Shown here piece after piece: positions 24,391 to 34,755 of a DNA stretch of 64,000 nt. A program made the translations under genes and the position numbers. How positions within the stretch are numbered: the first letter of the stretch is position 1; each line of letters begins with the position of its first letter. Source of the stretch: Vandiemenella viatica (taxonomy: Eukaryota > Arthropoda > Insecta > Orthoptera > Morabidae); the NCBI GenBank assembly GCA_031002005.1, contig JARYHS010009186.1, positions 102,891,992-102,955,991 on the forward strand, in the 5' to 3' direction. The notes below the pieces were generated by a model that saw nothing but the letters and a program-made list of their open reading frames with translations, had not been told where the DNA came from and ran no database searches.

Positions 24391-24936
24391 TGTCGGAGAA
24401 CATATTGAATAGTCCGTGATTGATAATAGCAATTCCTTCCGACTCTCTTTATAGTCCCCTATTTGATTAGTTTCGACCACCTAAGGTAAGGACGATCAGA
24501 CTTCGTATATTAAATTAATCTCGGCCGCCACCATAAGCTGGCTAGGGTACAAATCAATATGCATATAACAAAAAGTTTCTTCAAATAAATCCAAGTGTAT
24601 GCAGAACACAAGCCGAAGATTTACTCACAGTTTTGTACAGCATAAATGTACCCGGCCACCAATGGAAAAAAGTAATTAAAGCACATATAAGTAAAATTAC
24701 TGGTAGTGACTATATAATCCTAAGATGCCGGTTCTTCAGAGTGTAAAAACAATTCTTTCCATCACTTTCACAAAACCAGAGGAACGATACACACGACGAC
24801 TCCACACTCTCTGACCTACTCCTCAACTGTTAGTCTCGCAAGTCACCGATACTCATAGCATTCGGTACTTGGCATAGAATAAATATAATTAAAATAAGTT
24901 AATTACTGAAGGGGGCAAGCCTACTGTAATGTGACA
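24391..24936 (-). repeat. 5' LTR of nested retrotransposon
   Basis: This is the 546-bp partner of the LTR at 19911-20470. On the minus strand it begins TGTCACATTACAG and ends TTCTCCGACA. The internal sequence adjoining it carries the putative primer-binding site. The TATA box is conserved at about 24448-24454. Confidence 0.92.
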
Positions 24937-25153
24937 GCGGCCCGGGGACCTCTCTATTTGCAGCCCATGTCCGTCTTATAAAAATCATATCGAAAGCCCA
25001 TATTATAAAATAATAAAATATAAATGCATAAAAGAGTGAACGTTATCTAACAGCGCAGTGAATGAACTACACGAACAGAGCAGGACAAGTGCGAGAGGGA
25101 ATGATTCCCCCACTCTCTCCTATGATTGAAGCAATAGGTCAGCGTTGACAATA

Positions 25154-25869
25154 CAGTAGAACTCCAGTTATCCGAATCAATTGGGACCGGACCCCATTCG
25201 GATAATAAAAAATTCAAATAATTGGATTTTTTGCAGTAAAAGGTTATATTTTAATTGATATGTTGAAAATGGTAGAAAAAACAATCTTTAAAGAAAAAGA
25301 GATTTTAATTAATTAACTTAAAAGGCGACAGTTTCACTTGTTAAACGTACTTACAAGTGCTGTACATTAGTACAGTATGTACGTACCATACTGTAAATAA
25401 AAGTAATTGCTTTCTGAACATCTCGGTCAAAGTAAGCTATTTGACTGTATTCATCTGTTTTCGGGCAGCGAAGTCACGTATCCGCATGACAGTGAGAAGT
25501 TGCATGTGGTCACACTCGTGCTGACGCTCCATCCACTTCAACGCAGTTTCAAGGCCGGTAAATGTTAGACTGACTTCGACATTAAGGTCATCTTCTTCAT
25601 CGACATTTCTTGTCTCACAATTTCAATGAGTTCATCATCATTTAGAATTTCTTACCCAGGGTCTGACGAATCACATACCACCGACTCTCCTATATCTTCA
25701 GCACTAACTTCTGAACATCCAGGAATTTTCGAAAGAATGATTCTGAAATCATCAAGTGACAAGTCATCCCCATCTTCTCCTGTCTCTTCCCTTTCCGCCT
25801 TAATCAAAAAAGCGATTTGGATAATCAGCGATTCGGATAATCAGAGTTCGGATAATTGGAGTTCTACTG
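25154..25869 (-). mobile_element. Pogo/Tigger-type element with internal deletion
   Basis: Inverted termini CAGTAGAACTCCAGTTATCC (left) and, read on the minus strand, CAGTAGAACTCCAATTATCC (right) are flanked by TA on both sides (25152-25153 and 25870-25871), the standard Tc1/mariner/pogo duplication. The 716-bp element retains only the end of the transposase and lies inside the hAT promoter region. A plus-strand open frame that starts inside it and runs past its right end is an accident of the inverted terminus. Confidence 0.9.
25445..25815 (-). pseudogene. Tigger transposase C-terminal remnant
   Basis: On the minus strand the frame reads DDLSLDDFRIILSKIPG, then after a stop and a frame change DDELIEIVRQEMS and NVEVSLTFTGLETALKWMER, then HECDHMQLLTVMRIRDFAAR, ending in a stop at about 25445. 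The last part is the characteristic C-terminal helix of Tigger/Jerky-type transposases (ALKWME..., a run of LL, then RDFAARKR). The DDE catalytic core is missing, so the element could only have moved with help. Confidence 0.75.
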
Positions 25870-26139
25870 TAATCTCTCGCTCGCCCGCCGTCCGTCCGTG
25901 CTGGCTGTGTCATTCAGTGAAACAAGTTATTTCATGTGTGCACGCCGCCACCGCGGCCCTGTACTTACAATTTAGTTATTGTTCTGTGACCTACGAGTAC
26001 CTACTATTTTGTTTACAATTCGGTAAGTGTGAGATATTGATAGTTCGCACAGTTACATAGCGAAATTAAGTGACATGTTTTCAACACAACTTTTATTCAT
26101 ACAGTGTGTATTTGGCATTGTTGTTTATAAGTTTTACTG

Positions 26140-26800
26140 ACGGCTACAAAAAAGAAGTTAATTGAAGAAAATAGAGTGTTTAACGATGCATGGACAGTTT
26201 TATACTTTTTATTAATTGCAGTGGGAAGTCACTATGCTTAATACGCCAAAAAACCCTTGCTATACAAAAAGAATAAAACATCAAACATCACTATGATACC
26301 GAGCATAAAGCAAAATTTGCATGCCTAGTTGGTGATTCCCGGAAAAACAAAATCAACTCACTCGTATCTTCATTCAAGAACCAACAAAGTGTTTTTAAGG
26401 TGCAAATTCAAAGTAACGAGTCAAATATACGTGGGAGTTTAAAGGTGGTGGAAATACTTGCCAAATCTGGGCGACCGTTTACCGACAGCGAATCAATAAA
26501 ACAATGTGCCTTAGGTATGGCTGAAGAGAAATGCCCAGCTCAAAAAAAGAAATTTGAAAATATAATCTTATCTGGCGCACTGAAGATTTGGGTGTTAATT
26601 TATGCGAAAAACTTTGGGAAAAGCACAACAATTTGAATGGTCCTCCTTAGCTACCAATGAAAGTAATGATGTGTCAGATACTGCCCAGCTTCTAATATTT
26701 GTTCGTGGAATTGATAAGTACTTCAAAATGTGTGAGGAACTTTTACAGTTATGTAGTTTGAAATGAACGACTATGGGGTAAGATTTGTTTTGTCACTTAG
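26140..26800 (+). pseudogene. hAT transposase, N-terminal part
   Basis: The frame would start at 26140, where ACG replaces an expected ATG. It contains a BED zinc finger (KSLCLIRQKTLAIQK, a stop where Tyr is expected, then NIKHHYDTEHKAKF) in which one of the two cysteines has become Arg. It continues FACLVGDSRKNKINSLVSSF, SLKVVEILAKSGRPFTDSES, IKQCALGMAEEKCPAQKKKF and, after a frame change, TNESNDVSDTAQLLIFVRG. This is the order of GTF2IRD2/ZBED-related hAT proteins, including the catalytic-site DES-like region (here NESND). It is interrupted by the LTR-like insertion at about 26807. Confidence 0.85.
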
Positions 26801-26806
26801 AATAGG

Positions 26807-29109
26807 CAATTGTAAGCACCTTAGAATTTTGGTAAATTCTAGTTTCTTAGCTTCAAGTATAAGGGAGGAAGTAAATTTACAGTAAACATATAGTTTTCAT
26901 TGCATACACAGGTTATGGGAGGAACGTTTTATGTAGAAGCTGATACCACAACCTAACTTACTAAATAAACAATTTTAAAAGCAGTAAAGACCCACAACAG
27001 TTAATAAAAGCACTAAATAAACTTTTTTATAACAGTAAATAAACTTTATGTTAACCTGAAATAGGATAATCCATGATAATTCAACTTATAGACAATAGAT
27101 TTCTGCTATATGAGCTTTTCACTATTTCTGGACACTTTTAAAAGTAGTAAAGACCCCCAACATTTAATAAAAGCACTAAACCAACTTTTTATAAGTTTAA
27201 GGAAACTTTAAACCAACCTGGAATAGGATAATCCATTATTGTACCACTTGCAAACAATAGATTTTTGATATATGACCATTTCACTATTTCTGAACACTTT
27301 TAAGTGAAATAAATAAGAAAAGAAAGAGAAATTAACCCACCACATACCAAAGTGGACGGATGCGATGAGAGAACACTAATGCTGACAAACAACTACACAA
27401 TATTTCGGCATCTGCCTTGCTCACAAATAGAAAAACGGGCCATTAGGCTCGGAACGTGTGTGCACAACGAACGTTACCTAATGACATTTTCTGTGTTCTA
27501 TTACTTTTTCCTTCCTTCTTTCTGGCCCATTTTTCTATTTGTGAGCAAGGCAGATGCCGAAATATTGTGTAGTTGTTTGTCAGCATTAGTGTTCTCTCAT
27601 CGCATCCGTCCACTTTGGTACGTGGTGGATTAATTTCTCTTACTTTTCTTATTTATATTGCCTAGAAGCCGCTTCCATTTTCCTTAGTTGCATCATTAAG
27701 TGAAATAAAGTAATTTTCAAATAATAATAATTCAAAAGAAAGCTAAATTCACTAAAATTTCGTAGTTTCTGACCATGTAAATAACGTAAATAAATTTTTA
27801 AACACTTCGATAAATGCACTTCACTTTTAACATTTTTTATCACATATTCCTAGTAATTTCTCGGTCTGAAAAGTAGATTTCCTGAAAGAACTAAAAATCT
27901 AATTTAACATATCCAAATTTCAGACATTCCATGCAGTAGAACAGATTTTATACAGGTTTGTAAAATTATTTCGTCACTGAACACACGTGGTTTCATTGAA
28001 GAAGTATTTGCGAATAAACGAAGCCATTTCCACAAATAAAATAACTTTTAAAACATGTAACTAAATTCAAAGAAAATCCCAATAATTTTTCTTTTTTGAT
28101 ACAAACTAAATGTTAATAATTATTAACGAAAAACCGTATGATTTCTAAACAGTTACTGTACCAAATCTTGTCTAAGCTGTAAATTCGCTATCTTGCTACC
28201 GATTTTTATAAAATTTATATCATTGAACTCGGGAATTTTTGTAGAACATTTTGGCACTAATTTCATTTAGATTAATTGTAATTCAGCAGTATTCCTAAAA
28301 AACTGAATAAATTCAAACATTTAGGTAATTCCCCAATTGCGTTAGGAGGTTGTATCACTACGCAAAAATAAAAAAAATTTAAACTAATCATTCGAAATTT
28401 CTCACTAAACATCCTTTGAGCATCTTGCAGATAAGACAACACACTGTCAAAGTTTGAACACTTTTTATAATCTAGATCGTTTAGTGCAATATACACACTT
28501 TTAGCTAAGCGACAGTATAAATGTGCGGTACACTCGGGGTCAATATAAGCAGGGACCTCGTAGTGGGGGATTTCTTTCTTTCTTTATGGTTTCGTCTTTT
28601 GTCCTTTACTCCGGGAACGATATGTAAGGTAACTCCGCATTATTTGGTTTGTTGTGGGACAGTGTTGCTGCTCTAGCCTGTACTTGTAGTTCGGCCATGT
28701 TGGGTGCACTTGTAACAGATTGCGATTTCAATGACTACTAAGAACTTTTAAATTTCAAAAGGTTTTTTTTTTTTTTCATTCTGTCGGTATCTTGTTCTCT
28801 CCACAACCTACAATTTTCTGGAAACGTTTGTTCAATCACCTACTCAACTGTATAATGCTAATTTTGAAAAATGTGACTTTTTAAATAAACTCCAAAATTT
28901 TGTCCAAGTGAACTTTTTTGTGATTTCATAGTAAACTGTTTCAACCTTTTCTAAGTTTGTGGTTTAAACAAATTTAGTGGTGACCTCTAAGCATTTTAGT
29001 TGAGTATCCAGGCAGGCACATGGTCAATTTTATATTATTTCGTCAAAATTCAACAGAACTTTCATCTTAAGTGAACTGCTAGTTAAGGTACAAGCCTATA
29101 CCCAACCCC
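26807..29109 (+). mobile_element. LTR-like repeat, copy 2, inserted in hAT transposase
   Basis: The body begins TGTAAGCACCTTAGAATTTTGG at 26811, almost as in copy 3 at 47730. It has a TATA-like CAATATAAGC at about 28541, an AATAAA signal at about 28883 and the TGGTGACC primer-binding-like motif at 28978, so the LTR proper is about 26811-28975 with a leader to about 29109. The hAT coding sequence resumes directly afterwards. An 8-bp AGAATAGG occurs at both edges (26799-26806 and 29110-29117) and may be the target duplication, though it is longer than LTR elements normally make. A PLE palindrome is nested in this copy. Confidence 0.6.
27314..27695. mobile_element. Palindromic Penelope-derived mini-element with 14-bp duplication
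   Basis: Two inverted arms (27312-27442 and 27523-27653) of about 130 bp, nearly identical, surround an 80-bp spacer. The insert is flanked by a perfect 14-bp direct repeat TTAAGTGAAATAAA (27300-27313 and 27696-27709). The arms end in GGTACGTGGTGG and contain a GGC-loop-GCC hairpin followed by GAAATATTGTG, the same layout as PLE tails in this window. No protein is encoded. I read it as two PLE terminal repeats in inverted orientation that inserted as a unit. Confidence 0.75.
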
Positions 29110-29117
29110 AGAATAGG

Positions 29118-30258
29118 TTTTGTGTCTTTCACAATGACGTCATTGCAATTAGTGTGGGAAAAATTCGTAAGTCTGATAACTGACGGAGGTAGAAACATGG
29201 GCGTTCAAAACAAGGGCGTGGGGTAGAATTAAAACAAAATTGGCAGAGATAGGATGTGAAATCTCGTTATTTTTTTCATTGCATCATCTACCAAGAAGCG
29301 TTATGTTCCAAAATCGTTTCATGGAGAAAAGTAATGGACATTGTGATATCCATTGTAAACTATATCAGAAATAATGGGTTGACACATCGTCAATTCCGAG
29401 AGTATCTATCCGAAACGGAAGCAGATCATGAAGATGTCCTTTATTATTCAGAAGTAAGATGGTTAAGTAGAGGTGCAGTACTGAAAAAAAATTTCGATTT
29501 CAGAAAAGAAATCAACACTTTTATGAATCAGAAAGGTAAATCTGTTCCAGAGCTTACAGACCCTCAATGGTTAATAGATCTTGGATTTTTGACAGATTTA
29601 ACTCATAAATTAAATACGCTGAATGTCAAGCTTCTAGGGAAAAACAAACTAATGTCTAATATCTGATATGGATACAGACGTTAAGGCATTCAAAACTAAA
29701 AACAGGCTCTCCATAAAACATATCGATGAAAAAAAATTAAACCACTTCCCGAATTTTCTAAAGGCTGTCATGGAAGTTGGCATTGATTTTAATTGGGATA
29801 GTGAGAAAATGAAAGATATTTTAATGAAGTTACAAGGTCAATTCAGTTACAGATTTGGTGATTTCGAGAAGGTTTCGAACAAACTGAAGATTTTTGCTAA
29901 CCCTTTTTCATGCGATGTTGAGTATGTACCCGATAATTTACAAATGAATGTCATTGAACTTCAATCCAATCAGAGTCTAAAAAACGCATTTTGTGAGATG
30001 AATGATTTGGTCAAATTTTATGGTAGCTTGAAGTCTGATTTTGTTGAATTGAAAAAGGTTGCTCAGCAGTTTATTTCAATTTTTGGAAGCACTTATTTAT
30101 GCGAGCAAACTTTTTCAATTGTCAATTATCGAAAAAATAAATACGTTTCTCGTCTCACAGATGAGCATTTGAGAGATATATTACGTATTTCAACTTCAGA
30201 CATGAAAGCTGACATACAAAAAATAGCCAGTCAAATGCAACCTGAAACTTCACACTGA
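29118..30258 (+). pseudogene. hAT transposase, C-terminal part
   Basis: This part continues the transposase after the LTR insertion: LQLVWEKFVSLITDGGRNMG, with the TDG of the catalytic core; HCIIYQEALCSKIVSW; GLTHRQFREYLSE; SEVRWLSRGAVLKK; WLIDLGFLTDLTHKLN; and the dimerisation end QFISIFGSTYLCEQTFS, then RLTDEHLRDILRIS. All are hallmarks of the GTF2IRD2-like hAT group. Two long frames (29256-29666 and 29668-30258) are separated by a single stop and a shift near 29666, and an early part is shifted by stops near 29225. The stop at 30256 is the natural C terminus. Confidence 0.88.
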
Positions 30259-30407
30259 GTTTAGTATGTAAGATCAATTTTGTAACGTTTCTTCATTTAT
30301 ATCCTCATTTGTATTAATCAAATTTGAAAACTGAGTTTTCGCCTTTACTTTGTTTTGCCACCTTGTGGCCTATGCCTGCTAAAAGATTGACGACCGCTGC
30401 TCTAGAG

Positions 30408-31204
30408 CATGCATCGTAAATCATCTAGACATGTCTCCCCACTTCTCTGTTCTCCTTTTCATGCTGCCTCCCTGCTTTGTGCCATCACTCCCTCCAACCC
30501 TCCCCCTGCATTGTCCCCATACTCAGTTATGCTGTTGTGTGTTTTACGCTTAAAGAACATTTACACATCAAATATTTAATGATGATAAATCGTAGGAGAC
30601 AGTGTATTTCTGTTTTCATAACCGACCTACCTTTTCCTCTTTCTCTTCATATAGAAGTCGATAAAAAATAAGGAATGTGCCTTAAAAAGGACAGTAACTA
30701 TGAAAAAATGGTTTCATAAGTGGACATTTATGTATAACATGGATCCAAATGATAATTTATTTTCAGAACTTCCCCTTAACTTTGTTCATGTGTTCTGTTA
30801 ATATACAGTCGTCTCTCAAAGACCAACGTCATCAAGAGCCACATGGTTCCCTGCAGCTCACTGAATGGCTTCTTTTTTTTTTTTTTTTTTTTTCAAGATG
30901 GACCTCCATAACAAGCTGGACACTTTTACCTTAATTTCTAGACTTTGAAATCATATCAAAATTAAACATTTCTTATTCTGGTCATGGGAACATGGACTGT
31001 TCATTGTTCAAAATTCTACCTGTATACACTGCTTGAATTGAGTTGAGAAAAAAATGAATATTAATTTTCTAACACTTTTATCTTAATTTATCAGCATTTC
31101 TACATTTCATCAAAATAAAGCTTGCACAGTATTAGTCATGGTGCCATGGGTTATATGTTATTCAAAATCTGACTGTTAGTTTCTGCATTAATCATTTTCA
31201 ATAT
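30408..31204. other. Intron sequence downstream of hAT, nothing recognised
   Basis: No gene or repeat was identified. A T run occurs at about 30871-30893. Confidence 0.4.
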
Positions 31205-32531
31205 CAGGGTGGCCACAAACCTGGAATATTGTGAATTATCAGGGAATTTAAAGCAACCTTGAAATATCCTGGAAATATCGGAGAATCCAAGTAATTTCAA
31301 GATTTATCACAGACTTTTAATTGCAACAACCCAAATTTTGGAAAGTTTTTAATAATTTATTTTAATAATGAACTTTTGCATTAAATAATTCAGCTTATAT
31401 ATTTTTGGCATAAAATAGCCAATAAATGCTGCATTTACACTAGCAACTTGCATCTCATCTCGCACCTCGTTGAGATACGACGACAAGATGTTCGTACACG
31501 AGTGCTGACACGAACTACTGTTTACACTCTCTCTGCAACTCAGCATTCGAAATTATATTTTTTTTAAAAATAGGATGACGTCTAAATCAGAATTATAGAA
31601 CTACATGTAAACTAAGAAGTTATATTTTTTACTAAATAAAACAGAGTAGTAAGTTTATGAAGGTGTTTTGAACTTGTTTTGAGAAAAATTGAACCTTTAA
31701 TATCAAAACAAAAGCCTAGATTCAAGATACCAATGCCAGCAAAAACGTGAATAGCGATAATTATACGGCTTTATAACTTTTTTGTATTAATGATGTAAGG
31801 CGAATTAAAGCAGGGACAAAATAATACGTAAGATCATGTAAATTCTAACCATTAGTCTAAATAAAGTTTATAAAGTTTCGTGTCATTCAGAGCTCTTTCA
31901 AATGCTGAATCCGTGCGACAGTATAAACATCGTGCCACACCAAATAAACCGCTGCAGCAAGCAACCACACAAGGTGAGCCTATACGATTGCACGGTTTAT
32001 ATAAACTTATGTTCATCCTATCTTGCGTAGACTCGCAGAAATTTGCGTGAAAGTGTTAACTCGGCAACAGAAGAAATTGAAGATGGAACAAAAGAAGCTA
32101 CAATAACTGAACCAGAAGATTTGAAGAAAAAAAAGTGTAGCAGATGAAAAAGGCTAAAAAAGCTAAGCTTTTGACTGAGTCAAGTCACTGATGAACAATT
32201 TAAAAATCTTCAATTATTTTATCTACCAGATATTGAAAGATAACTAAATTGTTCTAGTTCATACTAGTAATATTCTTATTTTTGTGCTACTCATTTTTAA
32301 TTAAGCTTCATAAGATTATTAAATTAGTTATAAAATATTCAAATAAACATTCTTAAACATGTTTCTTTTTCTAATTTTGTGAGTTTTATACCAGATTTAA
32401 TTATTTATAATTAAAATCGAATGGTAACTTTAAATATCTTAATCATGCGAATAAGGGAAGAGTATGGCAAATTTTTCTGGAAAACCTTGAAATATCAGGG
32501 AATTTTTAAATCATTACCTTGTCGCTTCCTT
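31205..32531. mobile_element. Possible DNA transposon relic, CAGGGTGGCCAC start
   Basis: The left edge CAGGGTGGCCACAAACCTGG resembles termini of several hAT-like families. The right edge, about TTACCTTGTCGCTTCC, is a weak inverted match. Both ends contain direct CCTTGAAATATC and ATCAGGGAATTT blocks (31230-31275 and 32488-32507). No recognisable transposase is present, only a short lysine/glutamate-rich frame at about 32060-32190. The boundaries and class are tentative. Confidence 0.3.
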
Positions 32532-33235
32532 TAAATTATTAAATTTCTCAGCTTTCTGATGTATCAAAATTAAACATACTGTGACAGAACAGAAATATTT
32601 GCATAATAAAATTATATTTTTGATCTCTGAGAGTAGATAAAAAACTAATAATATATATACTCTTAGAGAGAAAAAGCAATGAGTTGAAGTTGCTATGGAG
32701 ATTAGGACTTGTGAGATGATAGTTATCAGAGTAGACTAGTAGATTGAATGCTCGAGAAAAACATTGCCTAAAAATGAACCTGTATCTTCTGAGAATAACC
32801 AATTTCATTGTAATTCCTAGTAGATCCGAATGATATAAAATAAACGATATATTTTGGTTCTAAAGAATTGAGTTATTCATAATTATAATTACAATCAAAT
32901 CAACGACAAGAGACGCTAAAGCGTTACAATACCCTATTGTATCCCTTGGACTAGGGGTTGTAAATTATTCAAAATCCCATCAAAATTGGACCATTGTGTT
33001 TGTTTTATAATCTCCCCCCCCCCCCTACTATTCCATTCACCATAACAGTATTTTAAATACAGTTAGTTCCATTAGTGAAGCTTATAAAAAGTGCCAAAAA
33101 CTCATAATTTCAAAAATATCATAAATGTTGACACTTACTGCTTGTTACAGTTTTATTATACTATGGAGAAAAATAATTTCATGTACCTTTGGTTTGGAGC
33201 TTATTAATGAATAAATTTATATATATATATAAAAC
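32532..33235. other. Intron sequence, nothing recognised
   Basis: AT-rich, with a C run at about 33014-33027 and a TA microsatellite at about 33219-33231 just before the PLE tails. Confidence 0.4.
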
Positions 33236-33448
33236 TAAGGAAGGATAGGAAAATATGACCCAACGCTTACCACAGATGAAGGCGGCTGGGACGACGAACA
33301 AAAAACAAACACAAGAGAAGCGCAATATTTCGGCCTACCGCAGCCTTAAACGTACAGTAGGTGAAGCACCAGGCGGCGTCACTTTTCCTGCTCATTGTTA
33401 TATATATAGATTGTTTGGAAACAAAGGCGCTGAGAGCGGATATATTAG
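33236..33448 (-). mobile_element. Penelope-like tail, divergent subtype
   Basis: On the minus strand this reads GGCTGCGGTAGGCC followed by GAAATATTGCGC, then a GTGTTTG tract, CTTCATCTGTGGTAAGCGTTGG and CCTATCCTTCC. The GGC/GCC-type hairpin before GAAA and the GGTAAGCG-to-CCTATCC end identify a PLE tail. The CUGANGA part of the ribozyme-like core is not recognisable. At its right edge a junction block (ATATAGATTGTTTGG, then AAAGGCGCTGAGAG) joins it to the next tail; the same junction occurs at 50655-50690. Confidence 0.6.
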
Positions 33449-33545
33449 ACATTGGGATAGGAGAAAAACCACCGCTTACCCAAAGATGAGGGCTCCAGCG
33501 GCGTCAAAACACGAAGAAACACACAAACACAAACATAATACAAAT

Positions 33546-33568
33546 TTTCGAGCTTAGCTCTTCATCAG
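33546..33568 (-). ncRNA. Hammerhead-like core, left palindrome arm
   Basis: This is the mirror copy of the core at 34733-34755: on the minus strand CTGATGA, A, GAGC-TAA-GCTC, GAAA. Its survival in both arms reflects recent duplication, so it is not independent evidence of function. Confidence 0.45.
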
Positions 33569-34732
33569 GTTGTAGGATGAGATGGCTGCCCCGCGGAAGC
33601 TAGCAACCAACTGAGGAGACCGCACGGGGTGCACATGGTCGGCTGGTCGGGGTGGAGAGGGAGGGGGGAGAAACAACATGGCGGGAGGCGGGGGTGGAAG
33701 GACCTAAGCCCGAAAATGATAATTAGACTGCACAGTGGAAACGCGGTTGCGGTCATAAGGTCACTGGCATAAAACAAACCAAGGAAACCCGGGGGGGGGG
33801 GGGGGGGGTGGAATCTACTGACAACGATCTATAAGTGCCCCCATAAAAAATTATTCCAACGCAAAATTATTGAAAATATTACACACGAAAAAATACTACG
33901 CACGGAAAAAATGTAATAATATAAAACAACGAGAGAAATTTTTTTTATTACAATAGATCTAAGTACAAAAAGAGAGAGCTCTGGTGAGCGATGGTTTTGT
34001 GGGAAATGATGGCAGGTAAGGGGCAAAGGTCGGAGGAGAGAGGAAAATTGGAGCTATCTTAAATTTAGTCCAGGTGGTTGTCTGGTCCCCAGTTGGTACT
34101 GAAGGATAACACCAACAATTTCAACACCTGCTTCACAGTCCGCGTCATCAAAGTACTCCCAGACAAAAGCAGCATCTCAGAACTGAGGTGGGAACTGGCC
34201 TTTCAGTACCAACTGGGGACCAGACAACCACCTGGACTAAATTTAAGATAGCTCCAATTTTCCTCTCTCCTCCGACCTTTGCCCCTTACCTGCCATCATT
34301 TCCCACAAAACCATCGCTCACCAGAGCTCTCTCTTTTTGTACTTAGATCTATTGTAATAAAAAAATTTTCTCTCGTTGTTTTATATTATTACATTTTTTC
34401 CGTGCGTAGTATTTTTTCGTGTGTAATATTTTCAATAATTTTGCGTTGGAATAATTTTTTATGGGGGCACTTATAGATCGTTTTCAGTAGATTCCACCCC
34501 CCCCCCCCCCCGGGTTTCCTTGGTTTGTTTTATGCCAGTGACCTTATGACCGCAACCGCGTTTCCACTGTGCAGTCTAATTATCATTTTCGGGCTTAGGT
34601 CCTTCCACCCCCGCCTCCCGCCATGTTGTTTCTCCCCCCTCCCTCTCCACCCCGACCAGCCGACCATGTGCACCCCGTGCGGTCTCCTCAGTTGGATGCT
34701 AGCTTCCGTGGGCAGCCATCTCATCCTACAAC

Positions 34733-34755
34733 CTGATGAAGAGCTAAGCTCGAAA
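34733..34755 (+). ncRNA. Hammerhead-like core, right palindrome arm
   Basis: CTGATGA is followed by one A, a 4-bp stem II (GAGC, loop TAA, GCTC) and GAAA. A possible stem I partner exists just upstream (GTTGGATG at 34691-34698 with CATC...CAAC at 34720-34732), but the base before it does not give a clean UH cleavage site. Hammerhead ribozymes are established in PLE terminal repeats; activity here is unproven. Confidence 0.48.

Larger units (their letters stand above)
19911..24936 (-). mobile_element. Non-autonomous LTR retrotransposon, complete, nested in hAT
   Basis: Two near-identical LTRs (19911-20470 and 24391-24936) begin TGTC and end GACA. They are flanked by the 4-bp duplication GCGG (19907-19910 and 24937-24940). 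Orientation is minus: next to the left LTR lies a purine tract reading GGAAGGGGT on the minus strand (polypurine tract), and next to the right LTR a TGTCGACCTAAATA sequence sits at the primer-binding position. The 3.9-kb interior has a gag-like ORF and an unrecognised ORF but no reverse transcriptase, RNase H or integrase that I can find. It would depend on enzymes from a related element. Confidence 0.9.
19891..30399 (+). mobile_element. hAT transposon (GTF2IRD2-like), swollen by nested insertions
   Basis: The terminal inverted repeats are CAGCGGTTGGCAAC at the left and its imperfect complement TTGACGACCGCTG at the right. They are flanked by a perfect 8-bp target duplication CTCTAGAG (19883-19890 and 30400-30407), the size typical of hAT. 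The transposase is read on the plus strand in two parts (26140-26800 and 29118-30258). Three insertions account for the excess length: an LTR retrotransposon (19911-24936), a Tigger (25154-25869) and an LTR-like element (about 26807-29109). Removing them leaves about 2.5 kb, a normal hAT size. The CpG-rich 25880-26000 stretch is probably its promoter region. Confidence 0.9.

Noticed and set aside
25626..26060. 144-residue plus-strand ORF
   Set aside because: It spans the complement of the Tigger transposase remnant, its inverted terminus and hAT sequence, so it is an accidental frame.
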